From the NCBI RefSeq assembly GCF_963678635.1, contig NC_087065.1:24511254-24575253 (forward strand): a stretch of 64,000 nt of DNA. The letters are read 5' to 3'. Source of the DNA: Symsagittifera roscoffensis (taxonomy: Eukaryota > Xenacoelomorpha > Acoela > Convolutidae). Position 1 is the stretch's first letter; each line of letters opens with the position of its first letter. Under the pieces are notes generated by a model. It saw nothing but the letters and a program-made list of their open reading frames with translations, was not told the origin of the DNA and did no database searches. This document shows positions 36,134 through 47,000 of the stretch, piece after piece. A program made the translations under genes and the position numbers.

Positions 36134-36303
36134 GACAAGACGCACCAGTTGATAAAAGAATAGACTGCATCAAGGACATAGAATGTCCAGAGTACGCCTT
36201 CTGTCAAAAGACCTTTGGCAGGTGTCGTCGCAAAAAGTGCAAGAAGGACATTGATTGTCCCGTACATTTTAATTGTTTCCGTAGGAAATGTCTGCCGTTT
36301 TAG
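36134..36303 (+). CDS. Cysteine-rich secreted peptide 2, last exon
   Basis: Open frame from a possible acceptor (AAAAG at 36129-36133; ACAAG or CACCAG slightly downstream also fit) to TAG at 36301-36303. After Val-Asp-Lys-Arg come eight cysteines with spacing C-x5-C-x5-C-x6-C-x4-C-x5-C-x5-C-x4-C, ending Leu-Pro-Phe, the same framework as gene 1. Residues between the second and third modules are strongly basic. All usable AG acceptors here put the intron in phase 1, whereas the acceptor next to the equivalent Val/Ile-Asp in genes 1 and 3 gives phase 0. Likely an exported disulfide-rich peptide; function unknown. Confidence 0.72.
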
Positions 36304-36931
36304 TCTACGGCTACTCAAACAAACTGGCTCTGCAAAATGTTTCAATGATTTCAAGGAAAAAACTTTTCAGAGAGAGAAACGTTTGAACCGCAATTACGAT
36401 ACACAAGACTAATATTTGGCATGTACATTGAAATGAATATATGTTTTCAAATTGTTTCTTACAATATTGATTCTGGTTTTGTTGAAAAACTCGGAATTCA
36501 CAGAATCTTTCAAACTAACCCTTATTGTTCCGACTTTCGAAGAAAACGGAAAATTTATGCTTGGTGTGGTTTTTTTCAGTCATTTTTCGGCATTAGAAAT
36601 AATAGTTTTTAACATTTTCAATACCCCATTGAAGATATCAACTACCAATCAATTTTTAGCAAAGCTATGGGAGTTTGAAAATTGGCAATGCTCTGGACTA
36701 ATTTACGTGCGATGTGAAGGTTTCATTTATAATACCGAAAGCGTAACACGATTTGGTTATGCATAACGAATTATCATCCCCACAACAAAACTGTTTCAAA
36801 TCGCATTGAGACTAACTAATTGGTCGTAATTTTTTCGTACGAATCAAAAAATCACAATTGATCTTTGATTGATATTGTCCAAAATTTTTAGTTTTCAAAT
36901 GTTTTCCTCTCCCAAAAACTATTCGCTAAGG
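36304..36931. other. 3' flank of peptide gene 2
   Basis: No clear polyadenylation signal and no further gene. The frame 36452-36766 opens without ATG support and has no domain. Confidence 0.4.
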
Positions 36932-36985
36932 GCCATTCAGAACATTCAGTGCTTTGCCCTGTATACGAGCAGTCTTGTTCAAACT
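36932..36985 (-). mobile_element. Family P solo tail
   Basis: CAGAACATTCAGTGCTTTGC then CCTGTATACGAGCAGTCTTG. Fifty bases on, a partial tail in the other orientation (GCTCGTATCACGCTTG at 37043) makes a head-to-head pair. Confidence 0.6.
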
Positions 36986-37434
36986 TGCTCAAAATCTGAT
37001 TTTTTCTCGACACTGTGAATTTTTTTCGAAAATTTTTAAAAATCGCTCGTATCACGCTTGAAAGGGCTTTATTATGATATATCACTCAACCCAGTTCAAT
37101 ATTTGATTGTGGTAGCATATTTTGTGTGGAAAAAAATTAAAACACACCCGAACCCAAAGTTCCTCCCCATTTTCAATGGTCGGATCAATAAGGTTTGCAA
37201 AATTTTAGGAAAAATCATTGCAAACAAAATAATTATAAACCGATAAAGTCGTTTGGCTCAGGAATACTATTCATCTTGTTTTGGTTCTTTTCCACTCTCG
37301 CCGTCAAATTTGAGAATTATTTTTGAAAAACCCTTCAAACTTGTCATGCAATGAATAGTGGGATGATGAACACACTAACTATTTTAAACAGCTGAAATAA
37401 CACATAAAGCAACTAAAAAAATGAAAAAAATCAG
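36986..37434. other. No gene recognised
   Basis: AT-rich spacer before the P array; a short block near 37145 (CACCCGAACCCAAAGTTCC) has a weak echo at 43585. Confidence 0.45.
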
Positions 37435-38365
37435 CCAAAACGTATTGTTGTCCTGAGATCAAATTTGAAAAGTTATTTTACCTGTGATCAATTTTCGTAA
37501 AGTTATGAGGGTTTAAAGACCGCCAATATGGCCAACTTAGAACAATTACCATGCGATATCTTTCGCGCTATTATTGCGTCAGCGGGGATTCAATCCCTCA
37601 ATGAAATCGTTCCAAACTGGTTGAAACAAGCAATTTGTCATATTTTATACGTTATTAGGAGCAAAATCTATCACTTTGTATTTTACATGGCGTAAGCAGG
37701 GGCGGATTTAGGAGCGGATTTAGGCGGATGCCACTTCTCCCCTCACTCTAATGGATTTGACCCCCTGCCGATTCAAAGGGTCGTCCTTTGTACTATTTTG
37801 AGATATCCACTTTTGGCTTACAGGCCTAAAACTTTTTGAAAGGCGCCATCGCTTAAACTAATTTTGAGGGGGAAGCGCGCGCCGAACAACGCACACTTTT
37901 TCGGTCAACATATTCCAAAAAAGCCTAAATGCCTGAAAGCGCTTTTTTTTGCCTTTTTTCAAAAACATTTCTGCATGCGGCGCAGAAAATATGGCCAAAA
38001 CAGGGTCTTTTTGCATGCGGCGCAGAAAATATGGCCAAAACAGGGTTTTTTGCGCTTTTTCTTCTTTTTTCAAAAACATTTCTGCATGCGGCGCAGAAAA
38101 TATGGCCGAAACAGGGTGATCTGGATGCGGTCGACAAAATCAATTTGGTTGACCTAAAATTAGTTCGACAAATTTTTAGAGTTTTTTAAAAAAATCCGCT
38201 CTCCTCGAGAAAATTCTAGATCAGCCCCTGGGCGTGTAAAGGGGATAACTTCGACGTTTTTGTAGTTTTTTTTCCAAACATTTATCATTTTTTAAAAGCT
38301 TCATGTACCTTGTAAGACAGTCGGTACATTCAGGGCTTCGCCTTGATACGAGCCGTTTTGTTTTA
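37435..38365 (-). mobile_element. Family P, tandem copy 1, with hAT-like insert
   Basis: P body from the ATTGTTGTCCTGAG block through GGCGTGTA to the tail CAGTCGGTACATTCAGGG-CTTCGCCTTGATACGAGCC. It is interrupted at 37697-38230 by a hAT-like element. A ~105-base spacer links it to the next copy. Confidence 0.8.
37697..38230. mobile_element. hAT-like non-autonomous element, copy 1
   Basis: Starts CAGGGGCGGATTTAG and ends CTAGATCAGCCCCTG, an inverted pair typical of hAT ends. Flanked by 8-base GGCGTAAG (left) and GGCGTGTA (right), a decayed 8-bp target duplication. GC-rich for the window. Inside, a palindrome-bearing motif TGCGGCGCAGAAAATATGGC occurs three times (about 37975, 38015 and 38086). 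The paired frames around 37858-38189 arise from that repeat. Confidence 0.85.
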
Positions 38366-38454
38366 TATTAAAAACTTACTGAAAACTAATTTTGTAATCA
38401 ATCCTGAGTGAATGCACCGTTCTAAATACTCATTAGCCGTCCCAACTTTACATT

Positions 38455-39640
38455 AGTAGGTTTTGTTCCAACTTCCGTAAAAAAAGTAACGGAATTTTTG
38501 TGCTCGCCGTGGTATTTTTTTCTTCAGACAAATTTCGACTTTTTAACGAGCCATTTTTGAGTGAATTTTTTTTATATCAATCAAAAGGTATTGTTATTTT
38601 GAGCTTACATTTGAAAATATGTTTCACCAGTGATCATTTTACATAAAATTATGAGATTTTAAAACCGCCATTTTGGCTTTTGGCCAATTTACGACAAATA
38701 ACGTGTGATATTTCCGCGTTGTGAACGCGTCAGCAAAGACTTAATCCCTCATTGAAATCGTTCAGAAATGGTGGAAACAGGCCATATTTCATAATTTTTA
38801 AATTACTAGGAGCGAAATCTATCACTCTGTACTTTATATGGCGTGTGCAGGGGCAGATTTAGGGCGAGGGGCGGAGGCGGGCGCCCCCTCCCTCCTGTCC
38901 GTTAATCAATTTGACCCCCTGCCGACCCAAAGGTCCCCCTTTGTACTAATTTGAGATATCCATTTTCGGCTGACTGGCCTGAAATTTTTCGAAAGGCGCC
39001 GTCGATTAAATTTATTTTGAGATGGGAGCGCGCGCCGAATGGATTTGACCCACTGCCGACCCAAAGGGTCCCCTTTGTACAATTTAAAGATATCCTTTTT
39101 TTAGGCTGACTGGCCTAAAATTTTTCGAAAGGCGCCGTCGATTAAATTTATTTTGAGACGGGAGCGCGCGCCGAATGGATTTGACCCACTGCCGACCCAA
39201 AAGGTCCCCTTTGTACAATTTAGAGATATCCTTTTTTTGGCTCCTTTAAAGTTGTCAAAAGGCGCGTACATATTACGACTAATTACATATTTACAGAGAG
39301 AACGTTTTTTTTGGCCTGTTTTTTAAAGATTTTGCCTGCGGCGCAGAAAATTTGGCTAAAATGGGGTCATTTTAGTCCTTTGGAAGAGGCCGAAAAAATC
39401 ATTTTTTTGAGCTAAAAATGGTCGACAAAATTTTCGACAATTTTTTAAAAATCCGCTCCCCTCAAAAAGTTCTAGATCAGCCCCTCGGCGTGTAGGGGGG
39501 ATAATTTTAGAAAAAATCAAAATTAAAAAAAAATTTTTCCAATTAATTATCATTTTTTAAAAGAAACGCAACATCATATAACTAGAAATACAGTCGGAAC
39601 ATTGAGGGCTTTGCCTGGATACGAGCCGCTTTGTTTGATA
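38455..39640 (-). mobile_element. Family P, tandem copy 2, with hAT-like insert
   Basis: Starts near TTCCGTAAAAAAAGTAACGG and ends with CAGTCGGAACATTGAGGGC-TTTGCCTGGATACGAGCC. The hAT-like insert sits at the same P position as in copy 1. Confidence 0.8.
38848..39486. mobile_element. hAT-like non-autonomous element, copy 2
   Basis: CAGGGGCAGATTTAG at the left, CTAGATCAGCCCCTC at the right, flanked by GGCGTGTG and GGCGTGTA. It is about 100 bases longer than copy 1 because a 136-base internal segment (beginning GGCGCCGTCGATTAAATT) is tandemly duplicated at 38995 and 39131. Confidence 0.85.
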
Positions 39641-39714
39641 TTAAAACCTGGTTGAAAACTAATTTTGTAATCTATCCTGAGTGAATGCAACGTTATTAAA
39701 AACTCATCAGCTGT

Positions 39715-40268
39715 CCCAACTGTACATTAGTTAGTTTTTCTTCCGACTTTCGTAACAAAAGTAACGGAATTTCAGTGCTCGGGATGATATTTTTTTTCTT
39801 CAGGCAAATTTCTATTTTTAACGAGCCATTTTTGACGGAATTTTTTTCATATCATTCAAAAAGCACTGTTTTCTTGAGATTTATTTTGAAATTATCTTTC
39901 ACCTGTAATCATTTTACGAACAATTAAGGGGGTTTAAAGTTGCCGTTTTGACCAACTTGGCACTACTAACGCGCAATAAGTTGCGCGCTTTTAAGACGTA
40001 AGCGGAGATTAATCAGTCTTACAAATCGTTCCAAATTGTTTGAAGGAAGCTTGATTGCTATAATTGTTTTGTTACTAGGAGCAAAATCGATCACTTTGTA
40101 CTTTTTATGGCGCGTAGGAGGATGATTTTCTCAAAAAATTTCAAATTTTTAATACGAAAATTTATTATAGTTTGTTAAATTTGTTTTTATCATGTTATTA
40201 CTGCTCCATGGACCTTAAATCGCAGTCAGATCAATCTGGGCTCCGACCTGATATGAGCATTTTTATTA
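39715..40268 (-). mobile_element. Family P, tandem copy 3, without insert
   Basis: TTCCGACTTTCGTAACAAAA at the start, GGCGCGTAGGAGGATGATT in the place where copies 1 and 2 are interrupted, and a decayed tail GCAGTCAGATCAATCTGGGC near 40220-40262. It shows the uninterrupted target. Confidence 0.8.
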
Positions 40269-42640
40269 ATAACACGTTTTGTTTCAATGAGCTTCACATC
40301 TCTTCATATTGCATTGTGCTCATGAGACGCGCGAACCTTAACATTTGTCTCTTCTTTTGCAGTTCGTTTTCATTATCACGTGGTTCGTTGTTGTCAATTT
40401 TTGAAATATTCAGAAATTTAAAAAAAAACATTTAAGCGTTTCTGAATTTGTTCAAAGCGCTTCAAAACAGATAACTTTGTTGTGATCCGTTTCTGGATTC
40501 AACAAAAGATCGCTTCCTAAACATTTATGAAAGTTTTTTTTATAAGCACGTATTGAGTAACGGACCAAAAAAATGCTACACAAGTATTATACACTACTCG
40601 TGTGTGTGTGTGTGTATGCCTGTGTCGAGTCTTTTGTGATGTTTTTTTTCAAATTCAGCTTGTCCCAACAGATGACTTTCTGTTTTTTGATAAATACCTA
40701 TCTTATGTTTTCAACTATTGTAAATTCAGTCAGATATTTGTGGAGAAAGAGAGAAAGGTAGGGAAACCTTGGTGTTCACGTTTTTTTTTGTAATCATTTC
40801 AAAGATCTGGTTAGAATGGATCACATAGCTATCCTTGTTACAGTTATTCCATTTTCACTTCTTATTCAATCCCCTGAAATTATTGTTTTTGAAAGTTTTT
40901 AAGCACTGAAACTGACATAGCTATAAAAATTAAGTTAGTAATACTGTTTAGTTGAACACGGCTTGGAATCATCTGGGTCAAGAATCGTTATTTCAGTTCA
41001 ATCCATGCTTTCGTTTTATTGTAGATTTTCAAATTGTGTCTGAATAAAACATATGCTTTTTTCGGGGCAATACAACACATAAAATGCCAATGTACACTTG
41101 CGACCATTTTCAGTTACTTCGTTTAACCTTTTTTCATTCAAAGTTTATTATTTTCCTGTCTTGAGTATTTTCATTTGCAAGCCCGGTAACTTAATCATAT
41201 TTGTCTTGTTTTCAATTCGTGTTTGATTAACACAGGTTTTTATGAAAATGCGAAAATTTACTTCATTTTTGAGACGTTTTGGAAAATGTTTTCACGTATC
41301 TCAAAAGTATTAATTGTTCTCAATTACTTATTTTTCGATTTCCTAAAAAGCAGTACCAATGAAAAGACAGTCCACTCTCCTGTCTGCTTGCATATACGCC
41401 AGTCTTTTTTTATCCCAGTTTCAACTGCCTTCGAAATCAGAGGAAATTTTGACCATAATTTTGGATTAGTTTCAATTTCTCAAAGAATACCCTCCCAAAT
41501 TTCAGATTGTGGGCTCAGGAGTTTAAAAAATACCCCCCCCCCCCCCCCAACCAGCTACGCTCAATTATTTACACAAAAAGTTATGACCCTGGGAAAAGTC
41601 AATATTCGATTTGTTAACAGTTTTTTGAAACTTTTGGCTCTAACTCGAAAAATTACTGTGCCAAATCTAATATCAAGATTATAACCAAAACAAATGAATG
41701 AGTGAAGCCTCCATACATAAACGGTAAGCCCTATTTTTTTGAAAAAAGTTATGACTTTGGGTGATTTCAAGTTTTGGAAGTGTTGACTGTTTTTTATAAA
41801 TCTTCTTTTTTCTTTTTTCGAAAACTTCCCCGTGAAACTTCCCCGCTTGAGGCTTCAATCAAAAGAACAGGATAATGGAGTTGCCCCTAGATTTGCAGAT
41901 ACTCCCAGTTTTGACAGGAAACCTTCATGCACTTAAAATGTGTCCAATATTTGACATTTTGACCCATATGTTTGTCTTCGTTCAATTTCCCCAAAACGTC
42001 AGTGCCAAATCTGAGATCAAGAAACTTTAATGATCTCATTTGCAAAAGCGTATTTATTCTCTGTAACTTTTATAAGCAATGATAATCGAAAATGTCCAAA
42101 AATAACGCGTAACCCGAGTACATTCTTAAAAATTAGCAAACAAGAATTATGAAAATCGCTGATATAAATGCATCTAGTCATAAATGTGTAATGATGATCT
42201 ATTCTTGTTCAGGTCAGAATCTTCACTTTAATCGTCATGCCAAACAACGTCTGCCACGTATGTTGCTTAATTATTTTTCTAGATCGGAGGCCAAACAAGA
42301 AGTTAATTATTTGGGTTGACAAGAGAGCATATTTCCAGCACCCAATAAGCTATGACTTATTTGCGAGAGCAAAAACCTCCAGAAAACACTCAAAAACCAT
42401 TGTATTCACAAACTTTCACGGATTTTTGCTGAACAGGCTCCTTCTATAATTGCATCGGAACTTAAAAAAACTTCACGTTAAATAAGGTGTCAAAGTGCTA
42501 AATTAGTCATTCGAGTTGTTATTTAGTTCTTGCTAGTTTCTCTTGTCAATCATTTCAGTTCTTTCTGGTGCTAGACATCACACCTTCGGATGACCTCTGA
42601 AACATTATCTTTGTGATCTAGGACACAGTTAAGTTGTTTA
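40269..42640. other. Sparse region, no supported gene
   Basis: A (TG) run lies at 40601-40615 and a run of 16 C at 41533-41548. The frame 41223-41684 is the longest in the window (153 codons) but opens with TTG, crosses the poly-C run and shows no domain, so I treat it as chance. Region 42237-42449 likewise. Confidence 0.45.
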
Positions 42641-43130
42641 TGCAAAAGGATTTAATTCAAGTATCAAATAAGCATCTTCAACATGGCGCAACCAGCAGGC
42701 CCAAGTGGGGGGATCCACTTGGAATTACATCCTTTTGGCCGCCCAAATGTGCAGAGCCACCGATGTTATGGGAATTTTGGGCGAATAGTTTCCAGTGGGG
42801 AATGGTTGCGAAACATTCTATATATGATTTTTTACTTCGCTAGTACGCTGGACGCCACGCAAATAGCTGCGTAACCGGAAAACGTCGATGGGAAAAACCG
42901 GTTAGAATCGAAGAAAACTCTAATCTCGAATCCATACCTTTGCCTTGGGGAGAAAGGACAGGATGAATTTCACAAAAGAAAGCCACAAAGAAAGCCACAA
43001 TGTGATGCGAGTTCGAGAAGTAACGCAACCAAACAAACGAAGTCGTTCAGCTACTGTCAAGAAAACAGCCAATTGGGGAGTCATTAGAGCAGTTTCAGCC
43101 GCACATAGCCGGTTTAAGGGCAAGTAGCTT
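42640..43130 (+). pseudogene. GC-richer relic, possibly retrotransposon gag
   Basis: About 490 bases with clearly higher GC than the flanks. The frame 42634-42843 contains FWPPKCAEPPMLWEFW and an AKHSI motif. This is reminiscent of the PP...W..W...F......A region near the start of Ty3/gypsy-type Gag proteins of invertebrates. The following frame (42945-43127) is basic. There is no zinc knuckle, protease or polymerase nearby. It could also be a decayed host exon. Confidence 0.3.
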
Positions 43131-45410
43131 AAAAACTTCCGATAACAAAAGAAAAATTTTTCAATTTGCTTCGTTTTTATTATGAGTTTTTATTTGAGGT
43201 TTTTTCATCTTTCTTCCCAGAAAAGTTTTTGAAATCTAATTTTTTTGCAGTAAATTTTTTTGGAACTTAAATTCAATTATCAGCTGACTTTGTTAGACTA
43301 CTACATACCAGCTTGCTCGTTTAATTTCCAGGGTTCACACTAACCTTAATCATACTATTTTCATATTTGGAAAAAGGCAATTCATACACTTTTCTTGCAT
43401 TTCAAAAAAATATCTTGAGAAGAGTACGAATAATCCAATTTTTGTCTATCCAAGATGTTAGTGAACTTTGTGTATGTTAAGATGTTTGTGTACTCACGAC
43501 TGAGAAATGCTTTAAATTGAAATATCAAGCGACCTACTCCGATTTTTTTTTGAAAACTCATATTGCCTGAAAAAAAATCAAACATACCCGAAGACAAAGT
43601 TCTCCCCACTTTTAGAAATGAATAAAAAGCCGACGTACCAAAAATATGGTACAAAAACAATTTATTTCTGCCGTAAAAAATGTTTCTGTATAAATTGGGT
43701 AGGGAAATTCATTTGCTTGGAGCTACAATAGAAAAAATAAATTAAAATTTCTCATCAATCGCCCACAAAATATCTAAATTAAAATGAAGAACGGTATCAC
43801 ACAAAATAGTTAATGTTGTCTTTTTCTTTTGGAATAGGTCTTCGAATTCATCATATATTTTTCTCAGATTCTAATTTACCGTAAGCAAAACTGCTATAGT
43901 ACTTGTTTTTTGCTCAGTTTTCAGTAGCTATCTCTGTAACTCAAACCTCGGGTAATGGTTTACAAATTTTTAGTGGTGAAAGATCTGTAAAGTAAAGGCT
44001 ATTCAGCGAACCAATTCGCCAATTCAGTGCTAAAAAAACTTTAATAGATTAGTGAATTTTAGTATAAAATCATCCTAGGATATATGCAAAGTTTCTAGAC
44101 TTGGAATAACGCTTTTGTTGGAAAATTTTATTGAGATTACAAGAAATTGCATGAAAAAAATTGTAAGAATTAGATCAATTTTAATTAGATCAATATTTGC
44201 TATCTGCGCTAATAACTATTGAAACCTAATTTATGAGATGCCACAAGCTCCTGAAATATCAAATTCAACACGGGAAACTTTTTTGCAGATTCTAAGAGAG
44301 TTATAGATTGATACTAAGAGATAAACATTTGTTAATTCCCTAACTTTGAATAAAGATTGATTCAAAACTGACTTAACAATTTTTAAACCAGCTTAAAATA
44401 AGCTCTGGATAAGATACGGTCACGTAGAATTTGCAATTTTTTTTTACTTCAGCAAGCAAATGAACGAATTTTTCTTCTTGTTTAGGTCGTTATCTCCACA
44501 ACTATTTAGGATAAATGATTCAAATTGTGACATATGGTAGATGACATTATTTGTGAAGACTTAGCCGCGCCAATACTTGAGAAATCTTGTATCGGAGGCG
44601 TGAAATAGCCAGTATCTCATAGAGTGTTTAAAAGGTGTCCCTGCTGTGCAAATATCCTCGCAAACAATATGAAGAATTTGAATTAATGGGTTAAATTACT
44701 TTTTTGGCAAACTGATGAAGTTGACGTGCATCTTACGCCGCAGAAAATTTAACAAAGTTTAACCAACTAACTGGTCAGGCGTCTAGAAACGGTTAAAACT
44801 AATGAGCATTTTTGTGGCTATGATCGTAATAAGTCTAAAAAATATTCCACTAACAAAATTATTTGAATACATAATTTCAAAAAATATTCTTAAAAATATT
44901 CCAGTAACAAAATTCTCAAAAAATAACTTGTGAAAACTATTTCCCTTATCCATGCAAAACGGAATCAGCTATTATTTTGTGTGTAATTTTTGTCCAACAT
45001 TCTGGTATAGACTGCCAAGAATTTTAAATACATGTCGTCAAAACAAATATGACCGTTTTTTGACGCCGAGCCAAGTAACTCCTTTATTTTTGTTATCTGT
45101 CCGTTTTAAGTGGCGTACGATGTAATTCAAGCTCATCAGTTTCCCATTTAAGTTGATCCCATTAATTTAAATTTCCTTTATTGTTTTTGAGGCTAATTCC
45201 ACAGCAGGAATACATCTGAAACATGTTACAAGAAACTGGCTAATTCACGTCTTTCAACAAACTTTCTCAAGTCCTGGCCCGGCAAAGTCATTTCAATTAA
45301 TTCATCTAGCATATGTCAAATTTAAAAACCCATAATCAAAAAATTGCTGAGAAAACAACAAAATGTTAAAAAATTCTTTCAACTGCTCGTTGAAATAAAA
45401 AAATGGCAAC
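43131..45410. other. No gene recognised
   Basis: 2.3 kb of AT-rich sequence with no family shared elsewhere; frames such as 43382-43660 on the minus strand are unsupported. Confidence 0.45.
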
Positions 45411-45414
45411 TTCC

Positions 45415-45757
45415 AAATCCCGTAATTTTACCCCCTACCGACCCAAAGGGTCCCCCTTTGTATTATTTTGAGATATCCATTTTTGGCTGACTGACCTTAA
45501 AATTTTTGTAAAGGCGTCTTCGGAGCCAATTTTTTACTAACTTTGAGGGGGAGTGCACGCCAAAAACGCGATTATTTGGTCGACATTTTTCAAAAAAGCC
45601 TAAAAACGCCCTTTTTTGACCTTTCTTCAGAATTTTATAGTGGTTTGGGAGAGCTCAGAAAATCAATTTGGTCGACCTAAATAAAAAAAGGACAAATTTT
45701 AAGTTTTTTTTTAAACCCCCCCCCCCCCCCCTCGAGAAATTTTTAGATCTGCGCCTG
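45415..45757. mobile_element. hAT-like element, third copy, left end lost
   Basis: Enters at CCCCCTACCGACCCAAAGGG, continues through GAGATATCCATTTTTGGCTG, a GAGGGGGAGTGCACGCC block and GGTCGACCTAA. It ends TTTTTAGATCTGCGCCTG. Contains a run of about 15 C at 45716-45731. Confidence 0.75.
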
Positions 45758-45989
45758 CTTTTACTGTTTGTCATTGCTGTCGTCATTATTTAAACATAAA
45801 CCCGATCCTACCTTCGCTCATGCAAAACCGTTTCTAATTTTTTGTTCATCAGTTTCCAAGTTTTTTGCGAGGAAGCTTCTGAAGTCTTTAAAATCTTTTA
45901 AAAGTTCCTTTCTATGGCTTGGTGGGTTTTTTTCTGGTTTTCAAATTTTTATTTTTTCTTATTCTTTTTAAATAGAATAATTTTTGTTT

Positions 45990-46219
45990 TGAAAATTCCC
46001 CCCCCCCCGCTCATTTGAATTTTTGTTTGAAAGTTCATTTTAAAGTTATCATAATGTAAAAAAAAACTTTGCATGGCGAACAAACTAGCTATTGTGAACA
46101 GATGTTTTTGATACCTTACATCGTAACATCACGGGTTTAGCCATAACCCCACGTAAAATAACTTAAAAAAATGAAAGTTTGAAATGTGGGGGGGGGGGGG
46201 AGTGAAGTGAAAAAGAGCC
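45990..46219. mobile_element. MITE family M1 copy a
   Basis: Poly-C near the left, poly-G then AAAAAGAGCC at the right end. Internal blocks (GAACAGATG, ATCACGGGTTTAGCC) match other M1 copies. Left terminal bases are eroded. Confidence 0.65.
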
Positions 46220-46322
46220 GATTCAATTCTTTACGTTTTTCTTATATCAAAAGAGTTATTTGGCGGAATTTTGGGCGGGCTTTATTTGCATTGAGTTTGA
46301 TCATTTTTTCAGCAGCAGAGAA

Positions 46323-46457
46323 ATGATTCCTACGATGTATTTTATTCTGATTATTGGGACTTTGCTGCCAGCAAGCTACCAAGGAAAGCTCTCATCAACC
46401 TTGGTTGCAATTTGCAAGGAAATAGTATCGTGTCAAATTTCGCCGTACAACTCCTGA
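46323..46457 (+). CDS. Candidate signal-peptide exon, peptide gene 3
   Basis: ATG followed by a hydrophobic run of about 14 residues, then Leu-Pro-Ala-Ser-Tyr-Gln-Gly-Lys, a plausible cleavage region; open to TGA at 46455-46457 (44 codons). Its TACCAAGGAAAG context parallels CTTCAAGGGAAA in the exon at 35418. It lies between two M1 copies on the strand of the cysteine-rich exon at 52425. A GT is available at TTG|GTTGC (46401-46402), but that phase 1 site would put a stop at once in the 52425 exon. It may pair with another exon, use an atypical donor, or be a small stand-alone secreted peptide. Confidence 0.4.
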   Translation: MIPTMYFILIIGTLLPASYQGKLSSTLVAICKEIVSCQISPYNS

Positions 46458-46472
46458 ATATGGTTATTTTTT

Positions 46473-46646
46473 ACTCCCCCCTCCACCTTTCAAAATAACT
46501 AAATGCGTGAAGTTACGATGTAAAATCTGAAGAAAAAATCTGTTCACAGTTGTCGATTTGTTCACCACGCCAAATTTCTTTGCATGATGACAACGTTGAA
46601 TAAGCTTTCAAAATTGAATTTAAAAGGGGGAACTGGGAAAGCTTAA
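46473..46646. mobile_element. MITE family M1 copy b
   Basis: CTCCCCCCTCCACCTTTCAA at the left, AAAGGGGGAACTGGGAAAGC at the right; interior AAATGCGTGAAGTTACG and TTCACCACGCCAAATTTC as in other copies. Confidence 0.75.
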
Positions 46647-46800
46647 AATATATGATATCCTTTTCTCATTTAAAAGTGTTTTATAGTTCACAAAGCTTAG
46701 TCTAAGGGGACAGTGAGGGGATTTGAAGTTTAGGCTTTTCGGCTCTTTTTACCAATCCAATCTATAAACTTTTACATATGAAAAAAGTGTTCACGTGGTC

Positions 46801-47000
46801 CGGCTCTTTTCCAGTCCCCCCCTCCACCTTTCAAAATACCGAGTTTTATGCTTGTTTTACGTGTTATTACGGCTAAATGCGTGATGTTACGCTGTAAAGT
46901 ATGAAGAACAAATCTGTTCACAGTTGTCGAGTTGTTCACCACGCCAAATTTCAATGAATTATGACAACGTTAAATAAGCTTTTCAAAATTAAGTTTGAAA
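46801..47000. mobile_element. MITE family M1 copy c
   Basis: GGCTCTTTTCCAGTCCCCCC at the left; CTGTTCACAGTTGTCGAGTT and CACGCCAAATTTC inside; the right end breaks after GAAAGGGGGGACTT and an M2 fragment follows at once. Confidence 0.8.

Noticed and set aside
37858-38189. Overlapping frames on both strands encoding repeated Ala/Cys/Arg-rich peptides
   Set aside because: Derived from the tripled motif inside a hAT-like element.
40601-40615. TG run as Z-DNA or regulatory element
   Set aside because: Only about seven repeats; ordinary microsatellite with no associated gene.
41223-41684. 153-codon open frame, longest in the window
   Set aside because: Opens with TTG, runs through a 16-base C tract, shows no domain or splice context and has chance-like composition.
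42945-43127. Basic 60-codon frame as ribosomal or histone-like protein
   Set aside because: No recognisable motif; better explained as continuation of the GC-rich relic.
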